59,792 bases of DNA from an uncultured Paracoccaceae bacterium (GCA_938049225.1 CALICM010000045.1:97114-156905), one strand, 5' to 3'. Shown: positions 9,453 through 17,841, counted from the stretch's first letter. Notes: generated from the sequence alone by a model not told the origin. Numbers and translations: made by a program.

Positions 9453-9835
9453 GCGCGCGCTGCAACCGCATGCGCGCGCAGATCCGCTAGTTTGACGGTT
9501 TGCAAGGCGGCCTCGTGGGTTGCGTCCAGCACCACCTGCGGCGCGATCCCGGCGGCCAGTGCCTCGGCCCAGCGATCCACGCACAAGCACCATCGGTCGC
9601 CGGGCTTGAGGCCTGCAAATCCAAACTCGGGGCGTGGTGTGCTCAGATCATTCCCGCGCTCGGCCGAAAACGCCAGAAACCCTGCCGAGACCACGGCGCA
9701 AACCGTATGCCGACCCCGATCTGCTGGCCCGGTGTTGCAGCAGCCGTCGCGCCAAAAGCCGGTCATCGGCGCGGTCGAACAGCTTTGCAGCCGTCCGCCC
9801 AGAACATTCACCGACGGTACCTGTCCCTCTGTCAT
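9449..9835 (-). CDS. DUF2237 family protein
   Basis: A 128-residue protein with the conserved DUF2237 pattern: NVLGG near the N-terminus, TGFWRDGCCNTG, HTVCA, FLAFSAERGNDLSTPRPEFGF and GDRWCLCV. Length matches the family (about 120-130). Function is unknown; the invariant Cys pair in GCCNTG and later Cys residues suggest a metal or redox role, which is inference. It starts one base after the stop of the lipocalin-like gene, so it is probably the last gene of the exporter-like operon. Confidence 0.85.
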   Translation of the reverse strand: MTEGQVPSVNVLGGRLQSCSTAPMTGFWRDGCCNTGPADRGRHTVCAVVSAGFLAFSAERGNDLSTPRPEFGFAGLKPGDRWCLCVDRWAEALAAGIAPQVVLDATHEAALQTVKLADLRAHAVAARA

Positions 9836-9836
9836 C

Positions 9837-10886
9837 TCAATACCCCGTCATCTCAAGATACCCCACGCCAGCATGGCTGCCGGAAAAGCGGATCGGTCCC
9901 TCCCAATAGGGAAATGCCGTATCCATATAACTTTGCGCGTTCACCGGTTCGGTCGCAACATCGATCCCCCGCGCGGGCAGGCGTAACCGCCACCGGGTTG
10001 GGATCTGCCGCCCGGCGACCTCGGTGCGCGCCAACGCTTCGAACTCAATCGCGCCAGGTGGTTGCGGGCTGGGGGTCCCATCGGCCGCGATCCAAGTGCC
10101 AGAGGTGTACGTCCCCCCTGCCGCATCGCGCAGTTGAAAGGCCATCAGCTTCGCGCCGTCCGGAAGATGCAATGCAAACCAGTCCCAGCCCGACTGGGTG
10201 CCGCTCAAGGGCTGACTGCTCCACTCGCGGTCCAACCAGGCGCGTCCGGTGACCGGCACCGTGCGACCTTCCAATATCACTGTGCCCTCAAGGCTGTAAA
10301 ACGGTTGGCTGTAGTAATACGAGGCCTGACCGGTCGTGGACTTGACCGAGTAGCCCTGGTCGCCCTGCAACACCAAAGGCCCCTCGGCCCGCAGCGCGAG
10401 GTCATAGGAAAAAGCATCCCCGCTGGCCCGAAGGCGCAGCCGGTCCAATCCCGGGCTGTCGCCCATCATCGCCCAATCATCCATCCAGGCCTCGAACGGC
10501 GGTCCGGAAACCCCCGCCTGGCTGATCCCGCCGCGTGCGAAACCTTCGGCCATATAATGCGCCTCGGGCGTTGTCACTGCCGCATGCCCCATCCAAATCT
10601 GTCCCGACCGCCAGCCCGCACCCGTATCCCCCGGCGTGCCCGCCTGCCGAAACAGCGTCCATTGCGCGCCCATCTCGGTCCCATCGGCGGCGGTCAAATT
10701 GGCGGTGACATACCACCACTCGATCCGAAACCCTGGATGCGGCAAATGATCTGCCGGAAAGGAAAATGCCCGCCCTGGTGTGACCTGGTCATATGCCTCG
10801 GCCGCCGTCCCCAATCCGGCATACCCTTGCGCCGAAACCGGTCCCGCCCAAAGCAGCACCATGGCAAGCCAGGTCCAAGCCACCAC
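9837..10886 (-). CDS. AttH-like secreted lipocalin/CrtC-type protein
   Basis: A periplasmic or exported protein of the AttH/carotenoid 1,2-hydratase N-terminal (CrtC, lipocalin-like) family. Hallmarks are FRIEWWYVTANL and an RAWLDREWSSQPL stretch with GWDWFALHLPDG. The signal peptide is VVAWTWLAMVLLWAGPVSA, cut before QG. I prefer a GTG start at 10886 (or 10883), because the in-frame ATG at 10949 would translate through a repeat word that precedes starts elsewhere in the window; the long form would overlap the permease stop by 11 bp. Located after an FtsX permease and ATPase, as in attEFGH clusters, where AttH is the extracytoplasmic partner. Substrate unknown. Confidence 0.8.
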   Translation of the reverse strand: MVAWTWLAMVLLWAGPVSAQGYAGLGTAAEAYDQVTPGRAFSFPADHLPHPGFRIEWWYVTANLTAADGTEMGAQWTLFRQAGTPGDTGAGWRSGQIWMGHAAVTTPEAHYMAEGFARGGISQAGVSGPPFEAWMDDWAMMGDSPGLDRLRLRASGDAFSYDLALRAEGPLVLQGDQGYSVKSTTGQASYYYSQPFYSLEGTVILEGRTVPVTGRAWLDREWSSQPLSGTQSGWDWFALHLPDGAKLMAFQLRDAAGGTYTSGTWIAADGTPSPQPPGAIEFEALARTEVAGRQIPTRWRLRLPARGIDVATEPVNAQSYMDTAFPYWEGPIRFSGSHAGVGYLEMTGY

Positions 10887-10892
10887 TCTCCC

Positions 10893-10914
10893 AAAATATC
10901 CCCGCCGAAGGCAT
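10893..10914 (-). repeat. copy 1 of a 22-nt start-proximal repeat word
   Basis: On the minus strand this reads ATGCCTTCGGCGGGGATATT followed by TT. It matches copy 2 at 23929-23950 at 21 of 22 positions. Both lie immediately upstream of a minus-strand start codon. I recall the word as abundant in Rhodobacteraceae genomes, but frequency was not computed. Confidence 0.6.
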
Positions 10915-10938
10915 GAACTCCCTTTCACCGCATCCCCC

Positions 10939-13365
10939 TCAGCGTGCATCGGAAAAAATCCGCAACAACAACGCCGGGGCGGTGCGTCGCAACCGCTGGG
11001 CAGGCCAGGCCGCTGCCAGCACCGCCATCAGCGCCGCGAGGGCGAGCAGCCATACCCATTGCCCCGGATAGTGGCTCAGTGGCAGGCGCCAGCCAAAGGC
11101 CTCGACATTCACCACTGCCAGCAGGATCCAGGCGACCAGCACACCCAGGGGGATGGCCAGCACAGCGGTCAGCAGCGCCAACGCCAGCGTGCGCAGCAAC
11201 TCCAACCGCGCCAGTCGCGCGCGGGTCAGCCCCATGGCCCACAGCGGTGCCAACTGCGGCAGCCGCATCTCGGCCAGGGTCAGCAGGCTGGTCATCAGCG
11301 CCAGCCCCGCCACAGCAAAGGTGAGCCCGTTCAGCGCCAGGGTCACGGTGAACGTCCGCTCAAAGATCTGCCGAGAAAAAGCTTTGAGCGCTACCTGATC
11401 CACCGCCTGATCCGGCCCCAACGCCAGGGCGGTCATCAGATCCCCTTGGACCTTTGCTGTTGTGGCCGGGTGCATCCTTACCGCAAAGCGCAGCCGTGGC
11501 GCGCGCCCCGGCCAGCGGGTGTCCAGTTGCCCCTCGGCAGTGACCACCTGCCCCATTGGATTGCCATAGTCGGGATACAGCCCCACCACGGTTGGCGTCC
11601 AATCCCTTGTCACCTCCAAGGCATCTCCCAGCGCCAGACCCAGCTTGCGCGCGAACTGCTCGCTGACCATCACGCCCGTTCCGTCGGCGACCCGGTCCCA
11701 ACCGTCTGGCTGCATCGCCAAGAAAGGCCAGTTGTCGCGATACATCGCGTTATCGCGGAGGCCGAACAGATTATAAGTCCAGCCCTGGATCCGCAGCTCG
11801 ATGTTCCGGATCGGCAGCACATCCGTCACCTCGGTTTGGGCCAGCAGCCAGGCCTCGATTTGCGCGGCCTGCGCCGTATCATTGCCACGCACATAAAGCT
11901 CCGCCGCCAGCCGTTGATCCAACCAGCCCAGAAAGGTGGTGCGGAAGCTTGACACCATTGCGCCGACACCGATGTTGACCGACAGCGCCAGCAGCAGTGC
12001 CATAAGCGCCAGGCTCAGGCCGCCCAGTTGCGCCCGGCTTTCCGCAAGGAACCAGCCTGAAACCGGCCCCTTCGCCCAGCGCTGCGCACGGGTGATCACC
12101 CAAGCCAAGACGATTGGCAGCGCCAGAGCGGAAGCCATAAGGACAGCCCCCATCAGTCCGAAACCCGCCAGCAAGCCGTTGCCCCAAACTGCTGCGGCGA
12201 CCCCTGCCAGCGCCAGCGCAATCGCCGCCACCGCCTGCCAGCGCAGGCTGCGTTGTTGTGCAGCGTACCAGGCCTGCGGTTGTGCTGCGGCCAACACTGG
12301 CAGCCGGTGTAGCTTCCATATGCCAGCCCCCGCGGCAACCAGTGTACCGGCCAATGTCATCGCGAAACCTGCCAGCCACCATGCGGGCCGCAGGCTGAGC
12401 TGCCCGGCGACCTCAGCCCCATAAAGCCCGCGCAAGCTGGCGGCCACATCCGGCAGCAGCGCGGCGGCCATCGCATAGCCCAGTGCCATGCCAAATGCCC
12501 CAGCGACACCGGCCAGGATCATCAACTCAAGCAAAAGCGCGGTTGTGATCTGTCGGCGCGTCGCACCAATGGCGCGTAACGTGCGTACCATCGCGCGCCG
12601 CTGTTCAAACGCCAGCCCAATTGTCGCGTTCACGATAAAAAGGCCGACGACAAAAGACAGCAGGCCAAATGCGGTCAGGTTCAGGTGAAAACTGTCGGTC
12701 AGACGCGCCAGTTCTGGATCGGCCTCGGGTTCGGCCACCGCCAAGCGCCCGCCGGTCACCTCGGTGACCGAAGCAAGACCGGGCTTTTGTGTCGGGGTCA
12801 CCAAAAGGCGCGTCAGCTCACCCGGACGATCGAGGAGCCGTTCCGCCAACCCAATATCCGTCACAATCACGCCAGGGGGCAGGTCCGGATCGGCGATCCC
12901 CAGCGGCAAATCCGCCTCGCCCGCCAGCCGTGCCAAGGTCTGGGGCGCCGCGATCATGCGATAGGGCGCGCGCAGGAAGGCGCCAAGTTCTTCGGCGCCA
13001 CTCATCGCGCCGCCGCCCAAGGCCCCCCGGGGAAGGGTGAGTGGATCGATGCCCAGCAGGCGTACAGAGCCGCTCTCCAGCCTTAGCCGCCCCTCCAGTA
13101 TCGGTGCAACGCGCCAGCCTGCGCGGCGCAACGCGACATAATCGGCCAGTGCTACGGGCCCCGCGCTGGGCGGTGCAATGGTGGCCAGCTGATCGCCCCC
13201 CAGCACGGCGGCTGCGCGGTCGTAGGAGGCGCGGGCCTCGGCGTTCAGGGCCTGCACGCCGCTCCACAATGCGGTCGCGACCGCCAAACCCAAGACGAGG
13301 GCCGCCAACTGCCCCGGGCGACGCTGCCAATGGCTGAGGTAGGTGCGCAGGATTACCCAGATCAT
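10939..13365 (-). CDS. FtsX-family ABC transporter permease (AttFG-like)
   Basis: An 808-residue permease with two fused FtsX units. TM1 is at about 18-38, followed by a large periplasmic MacB-PCD-like domain, a first FtsX core (about 235-350, with GLLSFVVGLFIVNATIGLAF and REQ-like ARTLRAIGATRRQI), central TM helices (about 380-460), a second extracytoplasmic domain, and a C-terminal FtsX core (about 680-800). This arrangement is typical of MacB/LolCDE-like machines that move lipoproteins, peptides or lipids from the inner membrane rather than importing small solutes. The start overlaps the ATPase stop by ATGA. Its stop lies close to the AttH-like gene. Confidence 0.87.
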   Translation of the reverse strand: MIWVILRTYLSHWQRRPGQLAALVLGLAVATALWSGVQALNAEARASYDRAAAVLGGDQLATIAPPSAGPVALADYVALRRAGWRVAPILEGRLRLESGSVRLLGIDPLTLPRGALGGGAMSGAEELGAFLRAPYRMIAAPQTLARLAGEADLPLGIADPDLPPGVIVTDIGLAERLLDRPGELTRLLVTPTQKPGLASVTEVTGGRLAVAEPEADPELARLTDSFHLNLTAFGLLSFVVGLFIVNATIGLAFEQRRAMVRTLRAIGATRRQITTALLLELMILAGVAGAFGMALGYAMAAALLPDVAASLRGLYGAEVAGQLSLRPAWWLAGFAMTLAGTLVAAGAGIWKLHRLPVLAAAQPQAWYAAQQRSLRWQAVAAIALALAGVAAAVWGNGLLAGFGLMGAVLMASALALPIVLAWVITRAQRWAKGPVSGWFLAESRAQLGGLSLALMALLLALSVNIGVGAMVSSFRTTFLGWLDQRLAAELYVRGNDTAQAAQIEAWLLAQTEVTDVLPIRNIELRIQGWTYNLFGLRDNAMYRDNWPFLAMQPDGWDRVADGTGVMVSEQFARKLGLALGDALEVTRDWTPTVVGLYPDYGNPMGQVVTAEGQLDTRWPGRAPRLRFAVRMHPATTAKVQGDLMTALALGPDQAVDQVALKAFSRQIFERTFTVTLALNGLTFAVAGLALMTSLLTLAEMRLPQLAPLWAMGLTRARLARLELLRTLALALLTAVLAIPLGVLVAWILLAVVNVEAFGWRLPLSHYPGQWVWLLALAALMAVLAAAWPAQRLRRTAPALLLRIFSDAR

Positions 13366-14003
13366 GCGATCTGCCCCGCGTGCAAGGTCACCACGCGGCC
13401 CAGCCGTTCAGCCAACCGGTGCGAATGGGTCACTAAGATCAAAGTCATCCCCGCCGCGCGTACCAGGTCCAGCATCAGGTCAAGGGCGGCATCGCCCGAG
13501 GCTTCGTCCAGATTGCCCGTCGGCTCATCAGCCAGCAGCAGTGGCGGGCGGGCGGCCAGGGCACGTGCAATCGCCACGCGTTGCTGCTGGCCGCCGCTGA
13601 GTTGCTCGGGGTAGCGGGAGCCCAGACCGGCAAGGCCCAGCCGGTCGGCAAGTGCCCCGGCTTGGTCGGCGTCGTATCGCCCGGCCAATCGCGCCTGAAG
13701 GGCAATATTGTCCGCGACCGTCAGGCTTTGCACCAGGTTGAATTGCTGAAACACCAGCCCGACGGTATCCCGCCGTAGAATGGCCCGGGCGGCATCGTCC
13801 AATCCTGCCAATGTCTGGCCATTGATCGTGACCTGGCCACCGTCAGCGGCGTCCAACCCGGCGATCAGATGCAACAAAGTGCTCTTGCCACTACCACTTT
13901 CGCCGACCAAAGCCACGGTTTCGCCACGGCCTACTTTCAGGCTAACACCGTCCAAGATCTGTACCGCGCCATATGATTTCGTCAGCCCGTCAATCGCCAG
14001 CAT
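13362..14003 (-). CDS. ABC transporter ATP-binding protein (LolD/MacB type)
   Basis: A 213-residue ATPase for the FtsX permease downstream. Walker A GESGSGKST (34-42), Q-loop FQQFNLVQSLTV, signature LSGGQQQR (135-142) and Walker B LLLADEPTGNLD (155-166) are intact; DEPTGNLD is characteristic of the LolD/MacB/FtsE class. It is the first gene of the minus-strand set ATPase - permease - AttH-like - DUF2237, coupled by ATGA to the permease. Confidence 0.92.
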   Translation of the reverse strand: MLAIDGLTKSYGAVQILDGVSLKVGRGETVALVGESGSGKSTLLHLIAGLDAADGGQVTINGQTLAGLDDAARAILRRDTVGLVFQQFNLVQSLTVADNIALQARLAGRYDADQAGALADRLGLAGLGSRYPEQLSGGQQQRVAIARALAARPPLLLADEPTGNLDEASGDAALDLMLDLVRAAGMTLILVTHSHRLAERLGRVVTLHAGQIA

Positions 14004-14084
14004 AAAACTCTCGCTTGTGCTCTATGCCAGGCACATTAGGGCATGGCGCCGCGAAACCAAACGCGACATGCTGCCATTTTTTGC

Positions 14085-14190
14085 TAAAGCGTTTCGACTT
14101 AAACCTGAATCATCTTTCGCTGCCTGAAACCTAGCGGTTTCAACGCGAAAGATGATAAGTGATGTCTCAAGTTAAAGTCGAAACGCTATA
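14085..14190. repeat. stem-loop intergenic repeat, copy 1
   Basis: A palindromic element of about 106 bp. Terminal arms AGCGTTTCGACTT (14088-14100) and AAGTCGAAACGCT (14175-14187) are perfect complements. Inner arms ATCATCTTTCGC and GCGAAAGATGAT, with GAAACC/GGTTTC at the tip, complete a near-continuous hairpin. A second copy lies at 41126-41224 and a partial one at 45244-45265. It begins 7 bp after the stop of the minus-strand B12-binding gene. Confidence 0.85.
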
Positions 14191-14194
14191 GTGA

Positions 14195-14971
14195 TCAGCC
14201 CGGCCGGTCGTGAGCCTCGACCAGCCGTGCCAGCGCGCCGGGTGCACCTGCGATTGCAGTGGCCACCGCGTCCAGTCCCAGGTCGGTCACGAGCAGGGGG
14301 TCTCGCAAAAGCGCACCGCCGCCACCTAAGGTCACAACGCCTTTGTTTCGCGATGCCCGCCTAAGGTCGCGCAGGAGACTGGCCGCCGCTGTCACCTTGT
14401 CAGTCAAACTTAGCGAAAGCGCGATCACGTCATACGCGCGGCGTCGAGCCTGATCCAACAAAGCACTGCGCTGGGCGCCAGGCGTATAATCAACATACCA
14501 ACCAGCACGCTCGAAAAACCGCGCCGCGACCGAGGCGCCAAGTGTGTGTTCGGCCCCTGGTTCTTGCACCATCAACATGGTGCGCTCTTTTTGGCTGACC
14601 AACGGTTCGGCATCCAAATCCACCGCCACGAAATGCATAAGGCGCTGCAGGGTGCCTGTGGCGATGGTGACATCGACAAAGCTCAAATTGTCGGTTTCCC
14701 ACAGAACGCCCAATTTGTTCGCGGCAGGCGCGAGAAGGCCCAGCATCATCTGCTCAAACTCCATGCCGTCGCCGTGCAAAGCGCGCAGCTCGGCGCGGGC
14801 CTGTTCCTCGCGACCTTGCAAGGCCATGGCGACCAGCGCGTCCGCCTGACTGTCGCTGTTGCCTTCCGACGGTGAGGCCGGGATTTCCTTGCTGGGATCA
14901 AGGATCAACGATGGCATGATCCGCCGCTCGAGAATGCGGCGAATGCGCAACTGATGATGGCGTGCGCCCAT
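14195..14971 (-). CDS. B12-binding domain protein, AerR/PpaA-like
   Basis: About 258 residues with an N-terminal helical cobalamin-binding cap (around LLAPAANKLGVLWETDNLSFVDVTIA, with the conserved W near LGxLWE) and a Rossmann-type B12 domain. The canonical DxHxxG is altered to AEHTLG: His and Gly are kept, the Asp position is Ala. This pattern resembles AerR/PpaA-type light- or redox-responsive antirepressors rather than B12 enzymes. ATG 14971 is preferred because the following QLRIRRILERRIMPSL matches the family N-terminus; the frame extends upstream to a GTG at 15100 and another ATG lies at 14917. No photosynthesis genes are in the window, so its partner repressor is unknown. Confidence 0.72.
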   Translation of the reverse strand: MGARHHQLRIRRILERRIMPSLILDPSKEIPASPSEGNSDSQADALVAMALQGREEQARAELRALHGDGMEFEQMMLGLLAPAANKLGVLWETDNLSFVDVTIATGTLQRLMHFVAVDLDAEPLVSQKERTMLMVQEPGAEHTLGASVAARFFERAGWYVDYTPGAQRSALLDQARRRAYDVIALSLSLTDKVTAAASLLRDLRRASRNKGVVTLGGGGALLRDPLLVTDLGLDAVATAIAGAPGALARLVEAHDRPG

Positions 14972-15835
14972 GGGGGACGTATCGTCGCCCGCGCGGCCAT
15001 CTTGGCCGGTGTCCGTAGGCACTATCTGAATCCTTTGCCGCAAAGCATGGGTGGAAACCCATTGCACTGTAACAGATTTCGCCCGCAAACACAAAGACAC
15101 CGGATTATAGCGCAGGTTGTGGTAACAGTCTGTTCACGCTTTTGTATTTTGAATTTATTCAACCCGGCGCTTCGGGATGGTAAAAATACAGCTCAAGCGG
15201 AGCGAATCTGGCCCACTCTTTTGGACCTCGATCATGTCAGCGGCGGGCCAATACACGCAGCCCGCCGCCTGTGAACATGCCGAACAGCATGAAGCAGCGC
15301 CTTGAGTAGACGAAAGACCTGGTGAAAACGCGGAGCAACGCAACACTTATGCCCCTTATGCAACGGTCCAGTTCGAGCCTATCCAGGGGTGCCGTTCAAG
15401 CACCGCCTAAGAGGGCTCAAGTCTTTCGAAGCATGACCGCATGGCCCCCACCCTGCGATCCACTTAACGGTCCCGAGCACCCCTCGGGCCGTCCTTAAGT
15501 CGCTCGTCTTTCCATTCCTCAAACACGAACAAGCGAGACAAAAAGCACTCGGAACACTCAGACAACACGCTCATCCAACTCGGTACTCACATCACCAGCA
15601 ACTCAGCTCAGAATCGCACAGGCGAAACACACGGGCAAAATCACTGATCGATAGAGATTGATAATGATAGGTGTCAGTGCTTATCCACCCATGCTGGCAC
15701 CCAGCCACTTACCCCTCAAATCGATGGACCAACTATACCCAAGGATGAGGTTTTTACTAGAATGTGCAAATTTGCAGCAGCTCCTACAATTAGTTAATTT
15801 TTTGTAAATTTAATATATTCGGTTGACGTAAGAAA
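14972..15835. other. gene-poor intergenic region with strong hairpins
   Basis: About 860 bp without a recognisable gene. Two structures stand out. A 9-bp perfect stem GCGGCGGGC (15240-15248) / GCCCGCCGC (15260-15268) has an 11-nt loop. A long bulged hairpin at 15462-15500 pairs ACTTAA-CGG-CCCGAG with CTCGGG-CCG-TTAAGT. The 3' third (about 15730-15835) is AT-rich. A small RNA or long leader is possible; nothing proves transcription. Confidence 0.5.
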
Positions 15836-15982
15836 TTATGTCGGATTGCGGGGCGATTTTTCAGCCATTTCAATGGCTTTGTCAACAAAAAAAGCTTCCT
15901 CTTTCATGTTGAGACGCTTTAATTCAAATTTAATGTAAACCAGCATGCGAATGACGGCATCTTTTTCTTTATTTTCGATCGT
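15836..15982 (-). CDS. 48-residue small protein, probable ACG start
   Basis: A short frame with convincing coding character ends at TAA 15838-15836. Its text includes ENKEKDAVIRMLVY and IKFELKRLNMKEEAFF, an amphipathic helical protein rich in Lys and Glu. A good Shine-Dalgarno GGGAG (15992-15988) is spaced 5 nt from an ACG codon (15982-15980) that stands where ATG would be expected. In the same frame an ATG (15997-15995) overlaps the upstream stop as TGATG but hits TAG at 15985-15983 after four codons. An internal ATG lies at 15946. It is the last gene of the acetyltransferase/isochorismatase-fold cluster. Function unknown; it may be non-canonically started or recently damaged. Confidence 0.5.
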   Translation of the reverse strand, partial: TIENKEKDAVIRMLVYIKFELKRLNMKEEAFFVDKAIEMAEKSPRNPT

Positions 15983-15996
15983 CTACACTCCCATCA

Positions 15997-16578
15997 TCAG
16001 ATGTGGTGTTCGCTGCGCCACATTGTATCCTTCCAGTTTTGAAAGGGAATCTCATCATGCTGCGCGGTATATTGCGAAGTTCTCACCACAATTGAGCCAT
16101 CCTTGAACGCCGTGCTGCATTTTTGCAGCGGGTGATCCGGAATGACAACCTTAATGCGGTGTTTTGCCGCCGCAGAATCGCTGACAGTTGATCGCATGGA
16201 CGAATCGAGGCGCGGGCCAACCATGAAAATCTGGCGTTCGGTGAACTCAGCGAACACGCCTGCGAAGGCGGTTGAGTTGAAAAAGGAACCGGCAATATGG
16301 TCAAATACCCGATCTGTCACCTTGGGGCGGCAGCCCGGCAGCCAGACGCCCGCCTCGGCGCTGTGAGCGTCGCGAACGACGCGGCAGAAGGCCAGCGGCA
16401 TCTTGGCGCTGCGGGCCCTTTGGACCGTCGCGGTTATTGTCCGAAGATCCGCGGCATCAAGCTGCGGATCCACCTCAAATCGTCGGTAGGCCCCGAAAAC
16501 GAAAGAAAGCGGCAACGTTTGCAGGAAAACCCCTTGTGCGGGACGAATAACAATGCCCAAACGTCTCCCCCTGTTCAT
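15997..16578 (-). CDS. degenerate isochorismatase-fold (cysteine hydrolase-like) protein
   Basis: A 193-residue protein of uncertain function. Its pattern fits the isochorismatase-like fold: EVDPQLD near residue 35 (first Asp strand), MPLAFCRVVRD (about 59-69), AGSFFNSTAFAGVF (about 96-109) and a strand-helix unit QIFMVGPRLDSSMRSTVSDSA in which the catalytic Cys position is Ser, followed by IKVVIPDHP. The conserved Lys is also not evident. If the fold is right it is catalytically altered or a binding protein. The start ATG overlaps the upstream GNAT stop by ATGA. The fold call rests on pattern matching only. Confidence 0.5.
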   Translation of the reverse strand: MNRGRRLGIVIRPAQGVFLQTLPLSFVFGAYRRFEVDPQLDAADLRTITATVQRARSAKMPLAFCRVVRDAHSAEAGVWLPGCRPKVTDRVFDHIAGSFFNSTAFAGVFAEFTERQIFMVGPRLDSSMRSTVSDSAAAKHRIKVVIPDHPLQKCSTAFKDGSIVVRTSQYTAQHDEIPFQNWKDTMWRSEHHI

Positions 16579-17219
16579 TCCGCAGCCATAGCATAGGCGG
16601 GCTCAGATGTCCCCGCTGCCCGGTCGATCGAGGCTTCCAAAACACCTTCCGTGTCCCAATCTCCCTCGGGCCGGATCAGCGCATAGGGATCGGTTTCCAG
16701 CGTGATGGCGTTCTGTGGCAACTCAGTATCGCGCATCATCTCGGTGTAAGAATAGTCAGAAAAGACCAGGGACCGCGCGTTCTCGTCCACCCGAAAGCCG
16801 AACATCTGATACAATGGTATCAGCTCATTGCGGGCGTGGCAGATCATTTTGCCGAATCCCTTACGAGCGCAATGTTCAATCGTGGCACGGATCATCTTGA
16901 AGGCAATCCGCGACTTGCGATGCGATTGGCGCACCGCGAAACGCTCGGCTTTCGCAAACCCACCAAAATAGCGAACACGCACGCAGGCGACGGGTTCGCC
17001 GTCGACCCAGCCAATCAGATGCGTGGCGCAGAAATCGTTGCCGTCGAATTCTTCCTCATAAGGACAATCCTGCTCGGCCATATAGACCGCAGCACGTATT
17101 GCGGTTACCCGCATGATGTCCTCTATAGTTTTTGCCGTGGTGACTCTGAGCACCGGGCGGCGTTTGGGTGTTGTGTCGCTCAACGCATGGCCGCTGAAGG
17201 ACGTTTGGCCATCTGGCAT
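16575..17219 (-). CDS. GNAT-family N-acetyltransferase A
   Basis: A 214-residue protein with a GNAT core: IRAAVYMAEQDCPYEEEFD (about 41-60), THLIGWVDGEPVACVRVRYF (motif C/D region), AERFAVRQSHRKSRIAFKMI (about 91-110, acetyl-CoA loop region) and a C-terminal LIPLYQMFGFR (motif B). GNAT enzymes transfer acyl groups from acyl-CoA to amines. The 'ERFAV' plus 'Y..FGF' pattern is also seen in N-acyl amino acid synthase-like relatives, so a longer acyl donor is possible. It has a C-terminal extension of about 60 residues beyond the GNAT core. Start ATG 17219 follows GGGAGAAA. It lies 37 bp after a second GNAT gene. Confidence 0.75.
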   Translation of the reverse strand: MPDGQTSFSGHALSDTTPKRRPVLRVTTAKTIEDIMRVTAIRAAVYMAEQDCPYEEEFDGNDFCATHLIGWVDGEPVACVRVRYFGGFAKAERFAVRQSHRKSRIAFKMIRATIEHCARKGFGKMICHARNELIPLYQMFGFRVDENARSLVFSDYSYTEMMRDTELPQNAITLETDPYALIRPEGDWDTEGVLEASIDRAAGTSEPAYAMAAE

Positions 17220-17256
17220 ATTATTTCTCCCGAAGTTTCAATGCATTGCGCCTTCA

Positions 17257-17841
17257 CTAGGAGTACCTTGTAATCTCGTAGAGACCACGTTTCGCGAGCC
17301 TCTCGTACTTGTAGAGCAGGGGGGCTCTGGGATCAGTGATCTCAAAAAAACCTAAACTCTTCATGATCTTTCGGCCGGAACTGGTTGAACCACGGCCATA
17401 GAGGTCGAGGTCGCGATAGTCCGGCGTTGTCAGCCGCTCGGCGATCAATGGTATCGCGGCAGCAGCGAAATTTGGGGCGTAGACACCCCACTTGTAGATC
17501 GCCGAAACGGGCTCGCCCGTGGCCGCGACATGCGACAAACGGGGATCGGGCGCATCGAACTCCCCCCTCAAAAGGGCCGAATGCCCTTCGGGCGTCAGCA
17601 TGGCCATGGCGTACATCCCGATCAGCACCCCGTCGCGCCGATCCCAAATGGACCACATATTGTCTTGATGCTGTTTGCGGATGTATTCGCAGATCTTGAG
17701 GGGCGCGATGTGTTGCGTTAGCGAAGCGGCAAACTGGGGATAAATTCTCTCTAGCTCGGACGCGCGCGCGCGCGAAATACGAACGCGCCGGGCGGCGACC
17801 CCGGTGTGTAATGCGTCGAACTCTTTCGAAAGATGTTTCAT
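17257..17841 (-). CDS. GNAT-like acetyltransferase B
   Basis: About 194 residues. Central strands read MWSIWDRRDGVLIGMYAMAM; a motif-A-like region reads IYKWGVYAPNFAAAAIPLIAERL, and the C-terminus DLYGRGSTSSGRKIMKSLGFFEI has the GNAT motif B flavour. The acetyl-CoA loop is less canonical than in GNAT A. ATG 17841 is chosen; the frame extends to a TTG at 17901, but neither has a strong Shine-Dalgarno. It is the first gene of the four-gene cluster and is divergent from the LysR gene (132 bp apart). A run of alternating CG occurs near 17760-17773. Confidence 0.65.
   Translation of the reverse strand: MKHLSKEFDALHTGVAARRVRISRARASELERIYPQFAASLTQHIAPLKICEYIRKQHQDNMWSIWDRRDGVLIGMYAMAMLTPEGHSALLRGEFDAPDPRLSHVAATGEPVSAIYKWGVYAPNFAAAAIPLIAERLTTPDYRDLDLYGRGSTSSGRKIMKSLGFFEITDPRAPLLYKYERLAKRGLYEITRYS

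Noticed and set aside
17760-17773. Alternating CG run as a phase-variable or Z-DNA element
   Set aside because: It lies within GNAT B coding DNA (Ala/Arg codons); length is too short to support slippage control.
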